From an uncultured Oligoflexales bacterium (GTDB lineage Bacteria > Bdellovibrionota_B > Oligoflexia > Oligoflexales > JAPPIL01): a stretch of DNA of 64,000 bases. Each line of letters begins with the position of its first letter. The stretch's first letter is position 1. The translations under genes were made by a program, and so were the position numbers. Below are positions 17,421 to 26,674 of this stretch, in pieces. The stretch lies in NCBI GenBank assembly GCA_958296095.1, contig OY282434.1:1642001-1706000 (forward strand), in the 5' to 3' direction. The notes under the pieces are model-generated. The model was not told the DNA's origin and ran no database searches. It worked only from the letters and a program-made list of their open reading frames with translations.

Positions 17421-18640
17421 ATCAGGTTTTTTCAGGCCTAGGCTGGGGAGCAAGCTTGAGAGGGCACGCAGAGAGATCAGAGGGCAAACCTGAACGCAAT
17501 AACGAGAGGCAAAGACCTTCCTTAGCCCGTACCTCCGTTATCTTGGCGCGGCGCAGCCCTACCGAGAAACTCGCCCTAAAATAGGTTGTGAGCACATGCC
17601 TTGTGCAAAAAAAATAATCTGAATGCAATCGCGAGAGGTCTGAGGACAGGGAGCGAGCTAGGAAGCGAGCGTTACAAAGAGCCGCAGCGCAGCGAACGGC
17701 CTCGCCCCGCCATTCATAGAGCTCTTGGTGGGCAAGAGGTGGGGGTAACCGCCGAGAGGTCTGAGGGCAGGTCTGAACGCGATAGCGAGAGGCAAAGACC
17801 TTCCTTAGCCCGTTCCTCCGTTGTCTTGGCAGGGAGCAGACCTGCCGAGAAACTCTCCCCTGAGATAGGTGCAAGCACATACTCTTGTCTGAAAGCATAA
17901 CCTAACGGCAATATGGCAGTATTTGTGGTCGAGTTTTCGCACGGTCTCTCCCTGCCGTTCATGGAGCTCTCGGCAGGCAAGCATGAACGTAACCGCCAGA
18001 GGTCTGAGGACAAGCAGAGGGTCCTGAGGACAAGCCCGAACGCAATACAGGGAGGCCTGAGAACATGCAGCGAGCTAGCAAGCGAGCGATACAAAAAGCA
18101 TCGCGTAGCGATGAGCTAGGAAGCGAGCGTAGCAAAAAGCCGCAGCGCAGCGAACGGCCTCGCCCCGCCATTCATGAAGCTCTTGGTGGGCAAGAGGTGG
18201 GGGTAACCGCCGAGAGGTCTGAGGGCAGGTCTGAACGCGATAGCGAGAGGCAAAGACCTTCCTTAGCCCGTTCCTCCGTTGTCTTGGCAGGGAGCAGACC
18301 TGCCGAGAAACTCTCCCCTGAGATAGGTGCAAGCACATACTCTTGTCTGAAAGCATAACCTAACGGCAATATGGCAGTATTTGTGGTCGAGTTTTCGCAC
18401 GGTCTCTCCCTGCCGTTCATGGAGCTCTCGGCAGGCAAGCATGAACGTAACCGCCAGAGGTCTGAGGACAAGCAGAGGGTCCTGAGGACAAGCCCGAACG
18501 CAATACAGGGAGGCCTGAGAACATGCAGCGAGCTAGGAAGCGAGCGATACAAAAAGTCGTGCGCAGCGCAGCGAGCGAGAATGCCTGAGGCAAGGACACT
18601 ACTTAGCACAAATCTCCGTTATCTTGGCACGGCGCAGCCC
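17421..18640. repeat. Interspersed repeat array R3 with a 458-bp tandem duplication
   Basis: Contains core units near 17555, at 17841-17977 and at 18299-18435. The segments from about 17700 and about 18158 are nearly identical with a period of 458 bp. In these two copies the unit ends are CCTGCCGAGA and TCTCGGCAGG, so both arms differ from the common type (CCTACCGAGA / TCTCGGTAGG) in a matching way. The array begins with GGTTTTTTCAGGC, as R5 does. Its right end contributes the last codons and stop of the glucosaminidase gene. Confidence 0.88.
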
Positions 18641-19407
18641 GCGGCAGGGGCAACATGCTCATTGATGTAGGCGGTAATATCGTTCATGTGCTCACGAACT
18701 CCGCGTGCCCAGCCGTTATCCGATGCATACATGCAGTTCATCCCTGCTAGTGACGCACCGCAGTCTCTCGCATCGCAGCCGCCCCTGCGCACGAGGCGGG
18801 CAAATTTTTCTGGTAGGTCGCAAGGTTTGTAAAAACGACCGTCAGTGCTCAAATATGAGCGCTTGATGTGCTTGAAGACACTGTTGAAGCCTTGCGAAAA
18901 GGAGGTGAAGGTTGTGGCAAGATGTTCCTTGCCATCGGCGGCGTTCCAGCCCCAGAGATTGTGCTTGCCGAGCGCTTGCGGGCTTGTGCCCCAACCCGAC
19001 TCGTGAATCGACAGTGCCAGTGCAAAGATAGGGTTAATGCCGTGCAGCTTTTTGACAATCATCAACCCGCGCATCAAATCATCGATGTCGCCTCGTCCGT
19101 CATCTTCTCGTTTGAAGGGAGTGTTCGCATAGCGCTTGCCAGGCTGTTTGTTTAGCATGTAGGCACGCAAGTCATCGATGGTGGCACGATTGACATCTAA
19201 CAAGTCCCTGCTGTAGATGTCAGCGCAGACTTGATCACCACAGGCGGACTTAAGCGACGAGTACATGCTGTCCACACCGCATCCGCCGAGCAGCAAAAGC
19301 AAGAGAGGCAAGAGTAGCCACATCAGGTTATCCAAGATAGCTGGCGATACCTCCAATTTTACCATTTTTGGCATAGCATCGCTCATTGAGCTTCTATGGT
19401 GGGGCAC
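18619..19407 (-). CDS. Glucosaminidase-family lipoprotein (peptidoglycan hydrolase)
   Basis: A hydrophobic stretch LLLPLLLLLLGGC (Cys near residue 43) gives a lipoprotein signal. An internal start nearer this stretch is possible, since the N-terminal region is long. The catalytic domain has ALSIHESGWGTSPQALGKHNLWGWNA with the expected catalytic Glu, followed by YLSTDGRFY and ITAYINEHV. This is the glucosaminidase fold (LytG/FlgJ/Bax group), which cuts peptidoglycan glycan strands. The last residues and the TAA stop lie in repeat sequence (the CCGTTATCTTGGCACGGCGCAG module), so the original C-terminus may have been replaced. Confidence 0.8.
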   Translation of the reverse strand: MPHHRSSMSDAMPKMVKLEVSPAILDNLMWLLLPLLLLLLGGCGVDSMYSSLKSACGDQVCADIYSRDLLDVNRATIDDLRAYMLNKQPGKRYANTPFKREDDGRGDIDDLMRGLMIVKKLHGINPIFALALSIHESGWGTSPQALGKHNLWGWNAADGKEHLATTFTSFSQGFNSVFKHIKRSYLSTDGRFYKPCDLPEKFARLVRRGGCDARDCGASLAGMNCMYASDNGWARGVREHMNDITAYINEHVAPAAGCAVPR

Positions 19408-19512
19408 AATGTCTATCTATAACCACCCAAAATAAAACATGTAATCAACAATGTTAAGATTTTATTTTAAAAATTCCGAAGCACCATGTGAGATGAGCTT
19501 TAAGGAGAAACC

Positions 19513-20061
19513 ATGAAAGTTTTGTTGTTCGGCGTGGTGTGTATGTTTGCAATGGCTGGTATTGCTACAGCCGAGGAGAATGGCGACGCAATTCAGACTC
19601 TGCCTGCTAACGAGACCAGCACTGATGTCGCGGTGGACGAAGATCTCGGCAAACTTGTGGAAATTGACCTGCGCACATACATGGTCGGGGGAGCATTGGG
19701 CACGGTGTTTGGCTTCGGTATCGGACATGCGGTGCAGGGACGTTACGTTTCGGACTTGGGCTGGCTTTACACCGCGGGTGAAATAGCTAGCCTGGCATTG
19801 ATGGGAGCAGGATTTGCTCAGGCGAGCAAGTGCAAGGAAGGCCGCGACAACCACGACCGCTGTACCCGTCGCGGCGCTCGCAAGGCAGTCGCTGGCTACC
19901 TGCTGTTTACGGGTGCGAGAATTGCTGAGATCATCACCGTGTGGCTACCGCGCGCAGATACACACATCATCGTCACCGAGGAGGCGAAGCCCGGCAAGCT
20001 GGACCTTCTACCTGTATTCAGCCCACAATCATTTGGCCTGGCTCTCGTCACGAAGCTTTGA
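19513..20061 (+). CDS. Exported small membrane protein of unknown function
   Basis: A 182-residue protein with an excellent AAGGAG site and a signal peptide (MKVLLFGVVCMFAMAGIATA). The mature part has Gly-rich hydrophobic segments: YMVGGALGTVFGFGIGHAVQGRYVSDLGWLYTAGEIASLALMGAG and AVAGYLLFTGARIAEIITVW. This layout resembles exported proteins with a GxGHxxQGR segment found in envelope proteins of several phyla, including the spirochaetal P13 type, but I cannot assign it. It sits between inverted copies of the duplicated repeat. Confidence 0.65.
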   Translation: MKVLLFGVVCMFAMAGIATAEENGDAIQTLPANETSTDVAVDEDLGKLVEIDLRTYMVGGALGTVFGFGIGHAVQGRYVSDLGWLYTAGEIASLALMGAGFAQASKCKEGRDNHDRCTRRGARKAVAGYLLFTGARIAEIITVWLPRADTHIIVTEEAKPGKLDLLPVFSPQSFGLALVTKL

Positions 20062-20092
20062 GCAGAGAACCCTGTGCAGGGATATCGAGCAC

Positions 20093-20874
20093 TTTGCTAC
20101 GCGCTGCGCTACGCGGCTTTTTTGTAACGCTCGCTTTCTAGCTCGCTTCGCTCGCTACGCTGCTTTTTGTATCGCTCGCTTTCTAGCTCGCTTCGCTCGC
20201 TACGCTGCTTTTTGTATCGCTCGCTTCCTAGCTCGCTGCATGTTCTCAGGCCTCCCTGTATTGCGTTCGGGCTTGTCCTCAGGACCCTCTGCTTGTCCTC
20301 AGACCTCTGGCGGTTACGTTCATGCTTGCCTGCCGAGAGCTCCATGAACGGCAGGGAGAGACCGTGCGAAAACTCGACCACAAATACTGCCATATTGCCG
20401 TTAGGTTATGCTTTCAGACAAGAGTATGTGCTTGCACCTATCTCAGGGGAGAGTTTCTCGGCAGGTCTGCGCCTCGCCCAGCTGCGCTGCGCACGACTTT
20501 TTGTATCGCTCGCTTCCTAGCTCGCTGCATGTTCTCAGGCCTCCCTGTATTGCGTTCGGGCTTGTCCTCAGGACCCTCTGCTTGTCCTCAGACCTCTGGC
20601 GGTTACGTTCATGCTTGCCTGCCGAGAGCTCCATGAACGGCAGGGAGAGACCGTGCGAAAACTCGACCACAAATACTGCCATATTGCCGTTAGGTTATGC
20701 TTTCAGACAAGAGTATGTGCTTGCACCTATCTCAGGGGAGAGTTTCTCGGCAGGTCTGCTCCCTGCCAAGATAACGGAGGTACGGGCTAAGGAAGGTCTT
20801 TGCCTCTCGCTATCGCGTTCAGACCTGCCCTCAGACCTCTCGGCGGTTGCCCACCGAGAGCTCCATGAACGGCA
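20093..20874. repeat. Interspersed repeat array R4, inverted relative to R3
   Basis: Holds two core units in the opposite orientation to R3, at 20329-20465 and 20618-20754 (period 289 bp), again with the CCTGCCGAGA / TCTCGGCAGG arms. It shares long near-identical stretches with the two R3 copies, so the segment 18.64-20.09 kb is bracketed by long inverted repeats. GAGC-rich modules repeat three times at the left end. The array ends a few bases before the ilvC stop. Confidence 0.88.
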
Positions 20875-20878
20875 CGGG

Positions 20879-21865
20879 TTAGGGCTGTGTCAACTGCCGC
20901 ACTTCAGCTCCAGCCTTATCGATCGGGTGGTTTTGCCAAGCCGTGCGGTACATGTTTAGCTGGCGGAAATTGTTGTTGTAGTCGGCAACGAAAGCCTGGG
21001 CAAAAGTGCCATTTTGAATATCTTGTAACACGCGGCGCATTTTGGTTTTCACGTCTTGCTGGTCGATGATTTTCTCACCAGCCATATGGCCACCTAGTTC
21101 TGCGGTATTAGAAATTTTTTCACCGAAAGCAGAGAAGCCTTCGGCAACCAGCAAATCACAGACCAATTTAGCTTCGGTGACACATTCAAAATAAGCCAAG
21201 CGGGGATCATAGCCAGCTTCAACCAACACCTCGAAAGCTTGTCGCAACAAAAGCCCCAACGCACCGCAGAGCACAGCCTGCTCGCTGAACAGATCGCTCT
21301 CGGTCTCTTCCTTGAAAGTTGTGCGAAAAATACCACGGCGACTACAGCCAATCGCCTGTGCATACGCCAACGCTAACGCTAAGCCCTCATGATCATCATG
21401 ACGATACACAGCCACATACGCAGGCAAGCCCGTGCCATCGAGATAATGCGTGCGTAACGCGACTCCCGTGCCTTTGGGTGCAACCACAAACGCGCCACTT
21501 TGCGGCTCAAGCAAGCGGTAGTGCACCGCAAAGCCATGGGCAAAACCCAGCACTGCCGTGGGTTTGAGATTGGCACGCACTGCTTGGGCATAGAGCTCGC
21601 CCATTACTTCGTCGGGCACGAGCAGCATCACCACATCGGCCCGCCGCACAACGTTAGTGATGGCATCAACCTCTAATCCGTCAGCTTGAGCTACCTGCCA
21701 GCGCTCGCTGCCGGGCCGCAAACCAACCCGCACCTGCACCCCGCTGTCCCGCAAGTTCAAGGCCTGTGCCCGCCCTTGATTGCCATAACCGATGATGGCT
21801 ACGCGCCTGCCGTGCAAACACGTAGCATCAACATCGGCATCACCGTAAACGGCACGCTCAACCAT
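20879..21865 (-). CDS. ilvC: Ketol-acid reductoisomerase, class I
   Basis: Catalyses the second common step of valine and isoleucine synthesis, using NADPH and magnesium. The 328-residue length fits the short class I enzymes. It has the Rossmann motif IIGYGNQGRAQALNLRDSG, VVMLLVPDEV, GFAHGFAVHY, the metal ligands in ETESDLFSEQAVLCGA, AYFECVTEAKLVCDLL and ISNTAELGGH. Several normally strict positions differ (ESDLFSEQ for ETDLFGEQ; APKGTG for APKGPG), so it is a divergent member. Its ATG overlaps the hsp20 stop by 8 bp, so the two are co-transcribed. No other ilv genes are present in the window. Confidence 0.93.
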   Translation of the reverse strand: MVERAVYGDADVDATCLHGRRVAIIGYGNQGRAQALNLRDSGVQVRVGLRPGSERWQVAQADGLEVDAITNVVRRADVVMLLVPDEVMGELYAQAVRANLKPTAVLGFAHGFAVHYRLLEPQSGAFVVAPKGTGVALRTHYLDGTGLPAYVAVYRHDDHEGLALALAYAQAIGCSRRGIFRTTFKEETESDLFSEQAVLCGALGLLLRQAFEVLVEAGYDPRLAYFECVTEAKLVCDLLVAEGFSAFGEKISNTAELGGHMAGEKIIDQQDVKTKMRRVLQDIQNGTFAQAFVADYNNNFRQLNMYRTAWQNHPIDKAGAEVRQLTQP

Positions 21866-22256
21866 CGATCGCTAGTCGACGCGTAGCCGCCGCCTCGCGT
21901 TTAGGCATTGTCACCTGCAAGACACCGTCTTTGTAATTGACCGCAATCTTGTGGCGAGCAACACTCTGGGGCAACACAAAGCGACGCTCAAACGCACCAA
22001 AGGCCCGCTCTTCACGCCGATAGCGGCCCTGCTCCTCGCCTTTGTGGCGTTCACCTCTGACAACCAGCTGATCGCCCTGCACCTCAACATCCAACTCGTT
22101 TTTTTTGAAGCCAGGCAGGTCAAGATTTAAAGCAATATCTTGTTCTCGCTCGGCAATGCCTGCCTTCGGCACGAAGCGTGTTACCTCATCCTCATGCCAG
22201 TGATCAAACCAATGATCAAAAAAACTTTTTTGAAAAAAACTGCTAGGTACTAACAT
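21858..22256 (-). CDS. Small heat shock protein, Hsp20 / alpha-crystallin family
   Basis: A 132-residue protein with the alpha-crystallin core: LDLPGFKKNELDVEVQGDQLVVRGER, then FERRFVLPQSV, then VNYKDGVLQVTMPKRE. It is an ATP-independent chaperone that holds unfolding proteins. The ribosome binding site GGAGG precedes the ATG. A minus-strand TTGACA (near 22326) lies upstream, but I could not settle a heat-shock promoter. The ilvC gene follows with an 8-bp overlap, an uncommon pairing. Confidence 0.92.
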   Translation of the reverse strand: MLVPSSFFQKSFFDHWFDHWHEDEVTRFVPKAGIAEREQDIALNLDLPGFKKNELDVEVQGDQLVVRGERHKGEEQGRYRREERAFGAFERRFVLPQSVARHKIAVNYKDGVLQVTMPKREAAATRRLAIDG

Positions 22257-22373
22257 CTCACTACCTCCGTAAAAAAGTTAACCCAACTAACTCGACTGCA
22301 ACATAAGACCAGTTGCCTTGATGTCAAGTTAGGTTTTGTTTTTAAGCCGCGACGACAAGTTAAAAAGCGCGTT

Positions 22374-23135
22374 TTAATCCAGCAATTCAGCCGCCATATC
22401 GATGATGTCGTGTTCGTTGCGGCGTTGCCAAACCTGAGGCACCTCTGCTGGCTGGGTGTCGAGCAGCAGTTGAGGAATTTGTTGCACGCTGTCGAACGGA
22501 GTCAGGCAGTGATTGAGAGGATTGGTCGGGGTGAGCAGCGGACGTGGTGGGCGAGGAATAAGGAGCGCAGCAATGTCCTTGTTGGCGGTGACAGGCAGAT
22601 GCAGTTGGTTATGATGCTGGCCGCCTGCGTGTAAAAAACGGCGGTAGGCAGTGGCACTAAAAACCCCACTGCTGAACATCTTTATGCCGATTAACATGTA
22701 AACATCGTGCGCGGTGGCAGAGCTGATGAGGCTGAGCTGCGCACTGGTAGCACACTGCCCGATAATCTCTAGCATAGCTAACGACTTGTAGATAACCGTG
22801 TCCCACGTAGCCGCGGTCGGGGGCAAGTCACAAAAAGTGTCGCAACTCCAGTCCAAGGTTGCCGCCAGCAAACGCTCCTCCACATGATAGCGCCGACGTA
22901 GCGATGCCGCGGCAATAAGGTGCAGCGGGCGCGGCAGGTGCTCGTGGCGATATGCAGGTGGTGGTAGTTGCCAACGCCAGCGCCTGAGCGCAGCATAGAG
23001 GCCGTTCTTGTCGTGCTGGCTGGCAGCAGATAGTGGTTCAGCGCCGATGTCGCACAACAGATGGCGGGCAAAGCCACGCTGGGGTGGAGGTTCAAAGACA
23101 CGGCGCGAGATACTTTTGGCAAAAGATGTCGGCAT
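22374..23135 (-). CDS. Hypothetical protein
   Basis: A 253-residue soluble protein without signal peptide or membrane helix. I do not recognise the family. The middle part is predicted helical (TVIYKSLAMLEIIGQC, YMLIGIKMFSSGVFSATAYRRF), followed by a Pro-rich linker (IPRPPRPLLTPTNPL) and an acidic helical tail (HDIIDMAAELLD). It lies between the hsp20-ilvC operon and a LysR gene on the same strand, with over 100 bp on either side, so it is probably transcribed alone. Confidence 0.6.
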   Translation of the reverse strand: MPTSFAKSISRRVFEPPPQRGFARHLLCDIGAEPLSAASQHDKNGLYAALRRWRWQLPPPAYRHEHLPRPLHLIAAASLRRRYHVEERLLAATLDWSCDTFCDLPPTAATWDTVIYKSLAMLEIIGQCATSAQLSLISSATAHDVYMLIGIKMFSSGVFSATAYRRFLHAGGQHHNQLHLPVTANKDIAALLIPRPPRPLLTPTNPLNHCLTPFDSVQQIPQLLLDTQPAEVPQVWQRRNEHDIIDMAAELLD

Positions 23136-23243
23136 GTTTTTATTTTACCTTAATGCGGCTAGCTTTGCAGTCACACGGCTGCAGCAACCAGTGCCAATGC
23201 AGGCAAGATATTTTTTGGACCGGCACCAGCAGTATACTGCTGA

Positions 23244-24107
23244 TTAAAATTTGCTATTTATGATGGTGCTAATGATTGCCTTGCTGCCTTGACTGCGTTG
23301 GTAATCAGCTCGATAGACGAGGCAGATGCGGTCTCTATAAGTAGGCAGAGAGCTGTCAAGTAGACACAGCTGCCGCGGTCGAGCAACACGGGTGGGCAGG
23401 ATGCCAATGCCTGCACCCGCGGCGGTAAGGTCGGCAATGAGCTCAAGACTGTTGGATTGCACAATTCTTCGACAAAGGTGTTTCTGCTGGCGGCGTAATT
23501 TTTGCAAGAGGTTGCGCACTTGGGCGAGTTCAGGATCGTACATCAACACACCTCTATCTGCGTCAAGTGTCTGCACCGCTGAGGGGCGGCGTGCCCACCA
23601 AAATGCGACTACATCGCGGCACAGTTCTCTGATTACCAAGTCGGGATGCTGCACAGGATTGACGACGATGCCAAGATCAATGTTAAAGCTAACGACCGCT
23701 TCGGTAATTTTGCGCGACAGACCGTGCACCAACTTAGTTTCCAGGGCCGGGTAAGCTTGCAAGAGGTGCGGCAGAAATTTTGTCAACGTATACGTGGCTA
23801 CCGAAGGATGACAGCCGAGCACATATTGACCGCCTGGTTGGCGATCGCACTTGCTGATACTTGCTTTCAAATGTTGCCAGCGGGTAACGAGCACACCACC
23901 GTCATCACGTAAACTACGTCCCGCCCGGGTCAATTGCACCCCGCTGTGTTTACGCACCAAAAGCTGAGTGCCTAATTTGTGTTCAAGACGCTGCATCGCT
24001 TCGCTGAGGCTGGGCTGAGAAATGTTAAGCCTTTCCGCCGCCCGGGAGATGTTGCCACAGCGAGCTACTTCCAAAAAATAATAGATGTCAGTAAACGCAG
24101 GCAGCAT
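23244..24107 (-). CDS. LysR family transcriptional regulator
   Basis: An N-terminal winged helix-turn-helix (FLEVARCGNISRAAERLNISQPSLSEAMQRLEHKLG) is followed by a periplasmic-binding-type effector domain (GLSRKITEAVVSFNIDLGIVVNP, AAGAGIGILPTRVA). The start at 24107 is preferred because GGAGA lies 6 bases before it; in-frame starts at 24119 and 24125 also exist. It is divergent from the intradiol dioxygenase gene, a classical LysR arrangement, and a 17-bp operator-like palindrome lies between them. Confidence 0.9.
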   Translation of the reverse strand: MLPAFTDIYYFLEVARCGNISRAAERLNISQPSLSEAMQRLEHKLGTQLLVRKHSGVQLTRAGRSLRDDGGVLVTRWQHLKASISKCDRQPGGQYVLGCHPSVATYTLTKFLPHLLQAYPALETKLVHGLSRKITEAVVSFNIDLGIVVNPVQHPDLVIRELCRDVVAFWWARRPSAVQTLDADRGVLMYDPELAQVRNLLQKLRRQQKHLCRRIVQSNSLELIADLTAAGAGIGILPTRVARPRQLCLLDSSLPTYRDRICLVYRADYQRSQGSKAIISTIINSKF

Positions 24108-24116
24108 GTCATTCTC

Positions 24117-24133
24117 CATAGGCAATACCTATG
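24117..24133. promoter_or_regulatory. Candidate LysR operator
   Basis: A 17-bp perfect inverted repeat CATAGG-CAATA-CCTATG containing the T-N11-A pattern of LysR-type boxes. It sits directly before the LysR start and about 82 bp before the dioxygenase start, so one site could serve autoregulation and activation. Confidence 0.55.
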
Positions 24134-24167
24134 ATGCGGATAGCTGTTAACTGCTTTCACTGCCACC

Positions 24168-24186
24168 ACTACCATGGTAGTTTTTT
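24168..24186 (+). promoter_or_regulatory. Palindrome followed by T-run in the dioxygenase leader
   Basis: The 14-bp perfect palindrome ACTACCATGGTAGT (24168-24181) is followed by TTTTT, about 30 bp before the dioxygenase start. It could be a second operator or a weak intrinsic attenuator; with no loop, a stable RNA hairpin is unlikely. Confidence 0.3.
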
Positions 24187-24214
24187 AAAAGAAACACACA
24201 ACAGGAGAAGTGCT

Positions 24215-24997
24215 ATGCAGAAAGACAGCAAGTTATCGCGGCGTCATTTTTTTCAAGTTGGTGCAGGTGCTGCCGGTGCAGTGGTGGCGGGTAGTTCAGC
24301 CGCCTACGCCTGCTTGGAAGCGACTGCGGCGCAACCGCTCGGCCCATTCTTTCCCCGGCCCGACACGCCCATCGAGGAGGTAAGAGAAGACGATTCCCCC
24401 CAAACACCACTGCATCTTGCCAATGACAATGACTTGACTTATGTCAAAGGCAGAGACGGTAAAGCACAAGGGCAGGTCGTTTACATCGATGGCACGTTGC
24501 ATGATGCCGATTGCCAGCCCGTGCCGGCGGCGACGCTCATCATCTGGCAAGCCGCGGCGAGCGGGCGCTACAACCACAACGGTGATGCCCAAAACCAAGA
24601 CTTTCGTCATCCCGTGACTGGGGCGACGATCCACCGCACGCACGACCCCCATTTTCAATATTGGGGACGAGCAACGACTGATGCTAAAGGTAACTACAGT
24701 TTTAAAACTGTCGTGCCTGGCTTTTACCCCGCCAACTTAGCGCGGCACTGGTATCGTCCACCGCACATTCACATGCTCGTTATGGCTACAGGGTTACCGC
24801 AGTTTGTGACCCAGATGTATTTTAGTGGTGAGCAACTCGTTGACAACGATTTTGTACAGGAATTAAATACGCAAGATTTTCTCCTGCAAAATCCTAGGAT
24901 GACGGAAGCACAGCGGCAAAAACTTATCGTTGCTTGCACGCCTGATGATCAGCGACAGGGAGATCTTGCAGGTAGGTTTGACATTACGCTGACGTAA
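24215..24997 (+). CDS. TAT-exported intradiol ring-cleavage dioxygenase
   Basis: The start at 24215 follows AGGAG at 24203; the reading frame is open further 5' but without a site. The N-terminus carries a twin-arginine signal (SRRHFF, then a hydrophobic Ala/Gly stretch). The catalytic part has the intradiol dioxygenase ligands for non-haem iron: Tyr119 (SGRYNHNG), Tyr171 (PGFYPANL), and His184 and His186 (RPPHIHM). Such enzymes open catechol-type rings, while exported members often have unknown or bulky aromatic substrates. No other aromatic degradation gene is adjacent. It is divergent from a LysR gene that probably controls it. Confidence 0.9.
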   Translation: MQKDSKLSRRHFFQVGAGAAGAVVAGSSAAYACLEATAAQPLGPFFPRPDTPIEEVREDDSPQTPLHLANDNDLTYVKGRDGKAQGQVVYIDGTLHDADCQPVPAATLIIWQAAASGRYNHNGDAQNQDFRHPVTGATIHRTHDPHFQYWGRATTDAKGNYSFKTVVPGFYPANLARHWYRPPHIHMLVMATGLPQFVTQMYFSGEQLVDNDFVQELNTQDFLLQNPRMTEAQRQKLIVACTPDDQRQGDLAGRFDITLT

Positions 24998-25061
24998 GCC
25001 TACCTGAGGTGCCCCCATCCTCGTGCAGAGGTCCTGCCTATGGGGGCGCTGACTTAGGCTT
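24996..25061. terminator. Bidirectional terminator-like nested inverted repeat
   Basis: Between the convergent dioxygenase and guaA genes lies a nested structure: AAGCCTA (24996) pairs with TAGGCTT (ending 25061), GCCCCCAT (25011) pairs with ATGGGGGC (25040), and CCTC/GAGG forms an inner hairpin. No long T-run follows on either strand. Confidence 0.45.
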
Positions 25062-25075
25062 CGACTTTAGCAGAC

Positions 25076-26674
25076 CTATTGCCATTCGATCGTCGCCGGT
25101 GGCTTGCTGGTCAGGTCGTAGACAACGCGGTTGACACCGTCGACCTGGGCCGTGATACGTGCCGCGATGGTGGCCAACACCTCTATCGGTAGCTCGCACG
25201 CAGACGCGGTCATGGCATCAACGCTCTGCACGGCCCGCAAAACGACAGTAGCTGCCTGGCTGCGGCGATCGCCTCGCACACCTGTAGAGCTGAGCGGTAG
25301 CAGCACACAGAAGGCCTGCCAAGTCTGGTCGTAAAGCCCGTGTTCGTGCAAGGCAGCGAGGTAGATGGCATCGGCGGCACGCAACCTGGCCAGCCGTGAC
25401 GGGGTAACTTCTCCGACAATGCGCACTGCCAAGCCTGGGCCGGGGAAAGGTTGGCGTTGCAAGATGCGTTGGCTGAGCGCCAGTGCTTTGCCCAACGCCC
25501 GCACTTCGTCCTTGAACAGGTCCCGCAGTGGTTCAAGCAACTTGAGTTCCATCTCGGCAGGCAGTGCCGCGACATTGTGATGGCTCTTGATACGGTGTGT
25601 GCGCTCACCGCCGCCCGATTCAATGACATCCGACTTGAGCGTGCCCTGCGCCAAATGCGTAAACCCCTTGCCCTGTGCAAATTTTTCCAGCTGACGCACA
25701 AACTCGTGCCCGATGATTTGGCGTTTTTCTTCCGCGTCAGTCACACCGCGCAGGGCGGCGACAAACTCCTGCTGACAGTCGAGGGATTGGGGCACAATTG
25801 CCAACTCCCGCAAGACGGCTGTAATTGCCGCGGCCTCGTGCTCTCGTAACAGTCCGTTGTTGATATAGACACAGCAGAGCTGTGCCTGGCTGAGCGTGCG
25901 TGCCAGCAACACCGCGGTGACGCTTGAATCAACCCCACCTGACACTGCCGCCAGCACCTTGCCCGCGCCAACCTCTGCCTTGAGGCGTGCACAAAGATCG
26001 TCGACACGTTGCAGTGCAGACCGCGCCAGCACCACCTCCCTGCCTGCCTTGGCTGCGCCTCTGCCTGCGGGCGCGGCACATATGTGCTGGCAAAAATTTG
26101 CCAAGATGGCTTTGCCATGCGAGGTGTGCGTAACTTCAGGGTGAAACTGCACACCCCAGTGCGGCCAGCGGCGATGGCGCACCGCGGCAATGACACCCGC
26201 GGCATTGTGTGCGGTTGCCTGTAGGTCAGCGGGTAAACTACCGACATGGTCACAGTGGCTCATCCACACCACGAGTTGACGCGGCAGCCCCGTGAACAGC
26301 GGATCGTCAGGTGTGGCCAACTCGATCGTGTCGCGGCCAAACGCACGTTGCTGGTCGCTGTGCACCTTGCCGCCCGCCGCGTCCACCAACAACTGCATGC
26401 CGTAACAGATGCCGAGCAGCGGTACGGCTTGGTCTAGTAGCCAGTCGGGGATCTTAGCGCCTGTGCCTGCCGATTCAGGGCCGCCGGAAAGAATTACCCC
26501 ACGCGCCCGCAAACCCGCGCCACACTGCGCCGCGCTGACGCTTTCGCTGCGGTAACCCAAGTCCCGCAAACAGCGGGCGATAAGCGGGGTGTATTGCGAA
26601 CCGTAATCGATGATGACGATCAGTTCAGCGGCGGTAGTTGGGTGATTCTCTGGTGATAACGACATCATGCACAT
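25076..26674 (-). CDS. guaA: GMP synthase (glutamine-hydrolysing)
   Basis: Converts XMP to GMP with glutamine and ATP. The N-terminal amidotransferase has Cys90 in [11 protein letters not shown] and the His178/Glu180 pair in VQFHPEV. The ATP pyrophosphatase has the P-loop SGGVDSS at 245-251. The C-terminal dimerisation domain ends with the typical KPPATIEWQ. The 532-residue length is normal. The start lies inside the 3' end of guaB (50-bp overlap with the first ATG, 41 bp with the third), so translation is coupled. Confidence 0.97.
   Translation of the reverse strand: MCMMSLSPENHPTTAAELIVIIDYGSQYTPLIARCLRDLGYRSESVSAAQCGAGLRARGVILSGGPESAGTGAKIPDWLLDQAVPLLGICYGMQLLVDAAGGKVHSDQQRAFGRDTIELATPDDPLFTGLPRQLVVWMSHCDHVGSLPADLQATAHNAAGVIAAVRHRRWPHWGVQFHPEVTHTSHGKAILANFCQHICAAPAGRGAAKAGREVVLARSALQRVDDLCARLKAEVGAGKVLAAVSGGVDSSVTAVLLARTLSQAQLCCVYINNGLLREHEAAAITAVLRELAIVPQSLDCQQEFVAALRGVTDAEEKRQIIGHEFVRQLEKFAQGKGFTHLAQGTLKSDVIESGGGERTHRIKSHHNVAALPAEMELKLLEPLRDLFKDEVRALGKALALSQRILQRQPFPGPGLAVRIVGEVTPSRLARLRAADAIYLAALHEHGLYDQTWQAFCVLLPLSSTGVRGDRRSQAATVVLRAVQSVDAMTASACELPIEVLATIAARITAQVDGVNRVVYDLTSKPPATIEWQ

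Noticed and set aside
17870-17910. Hairpins such as GCACA-N-TGTGC in the core repeat as terminators
   Set aside because: They are followed by A-runs rather than T-runs in the direction that would stop transcription of the neighbouring genes, and their positions relative to gene ends vary.
17913-18670. Repeated frames of 68-99 residues (MAVFVVEFSHGL type) in arrays R3 and R4
   Set aside because: They occur in four recent copies only. In other arrays the same module is broken by stops or shifted, so conservation reflects recent DNA duplication rather than a protein.
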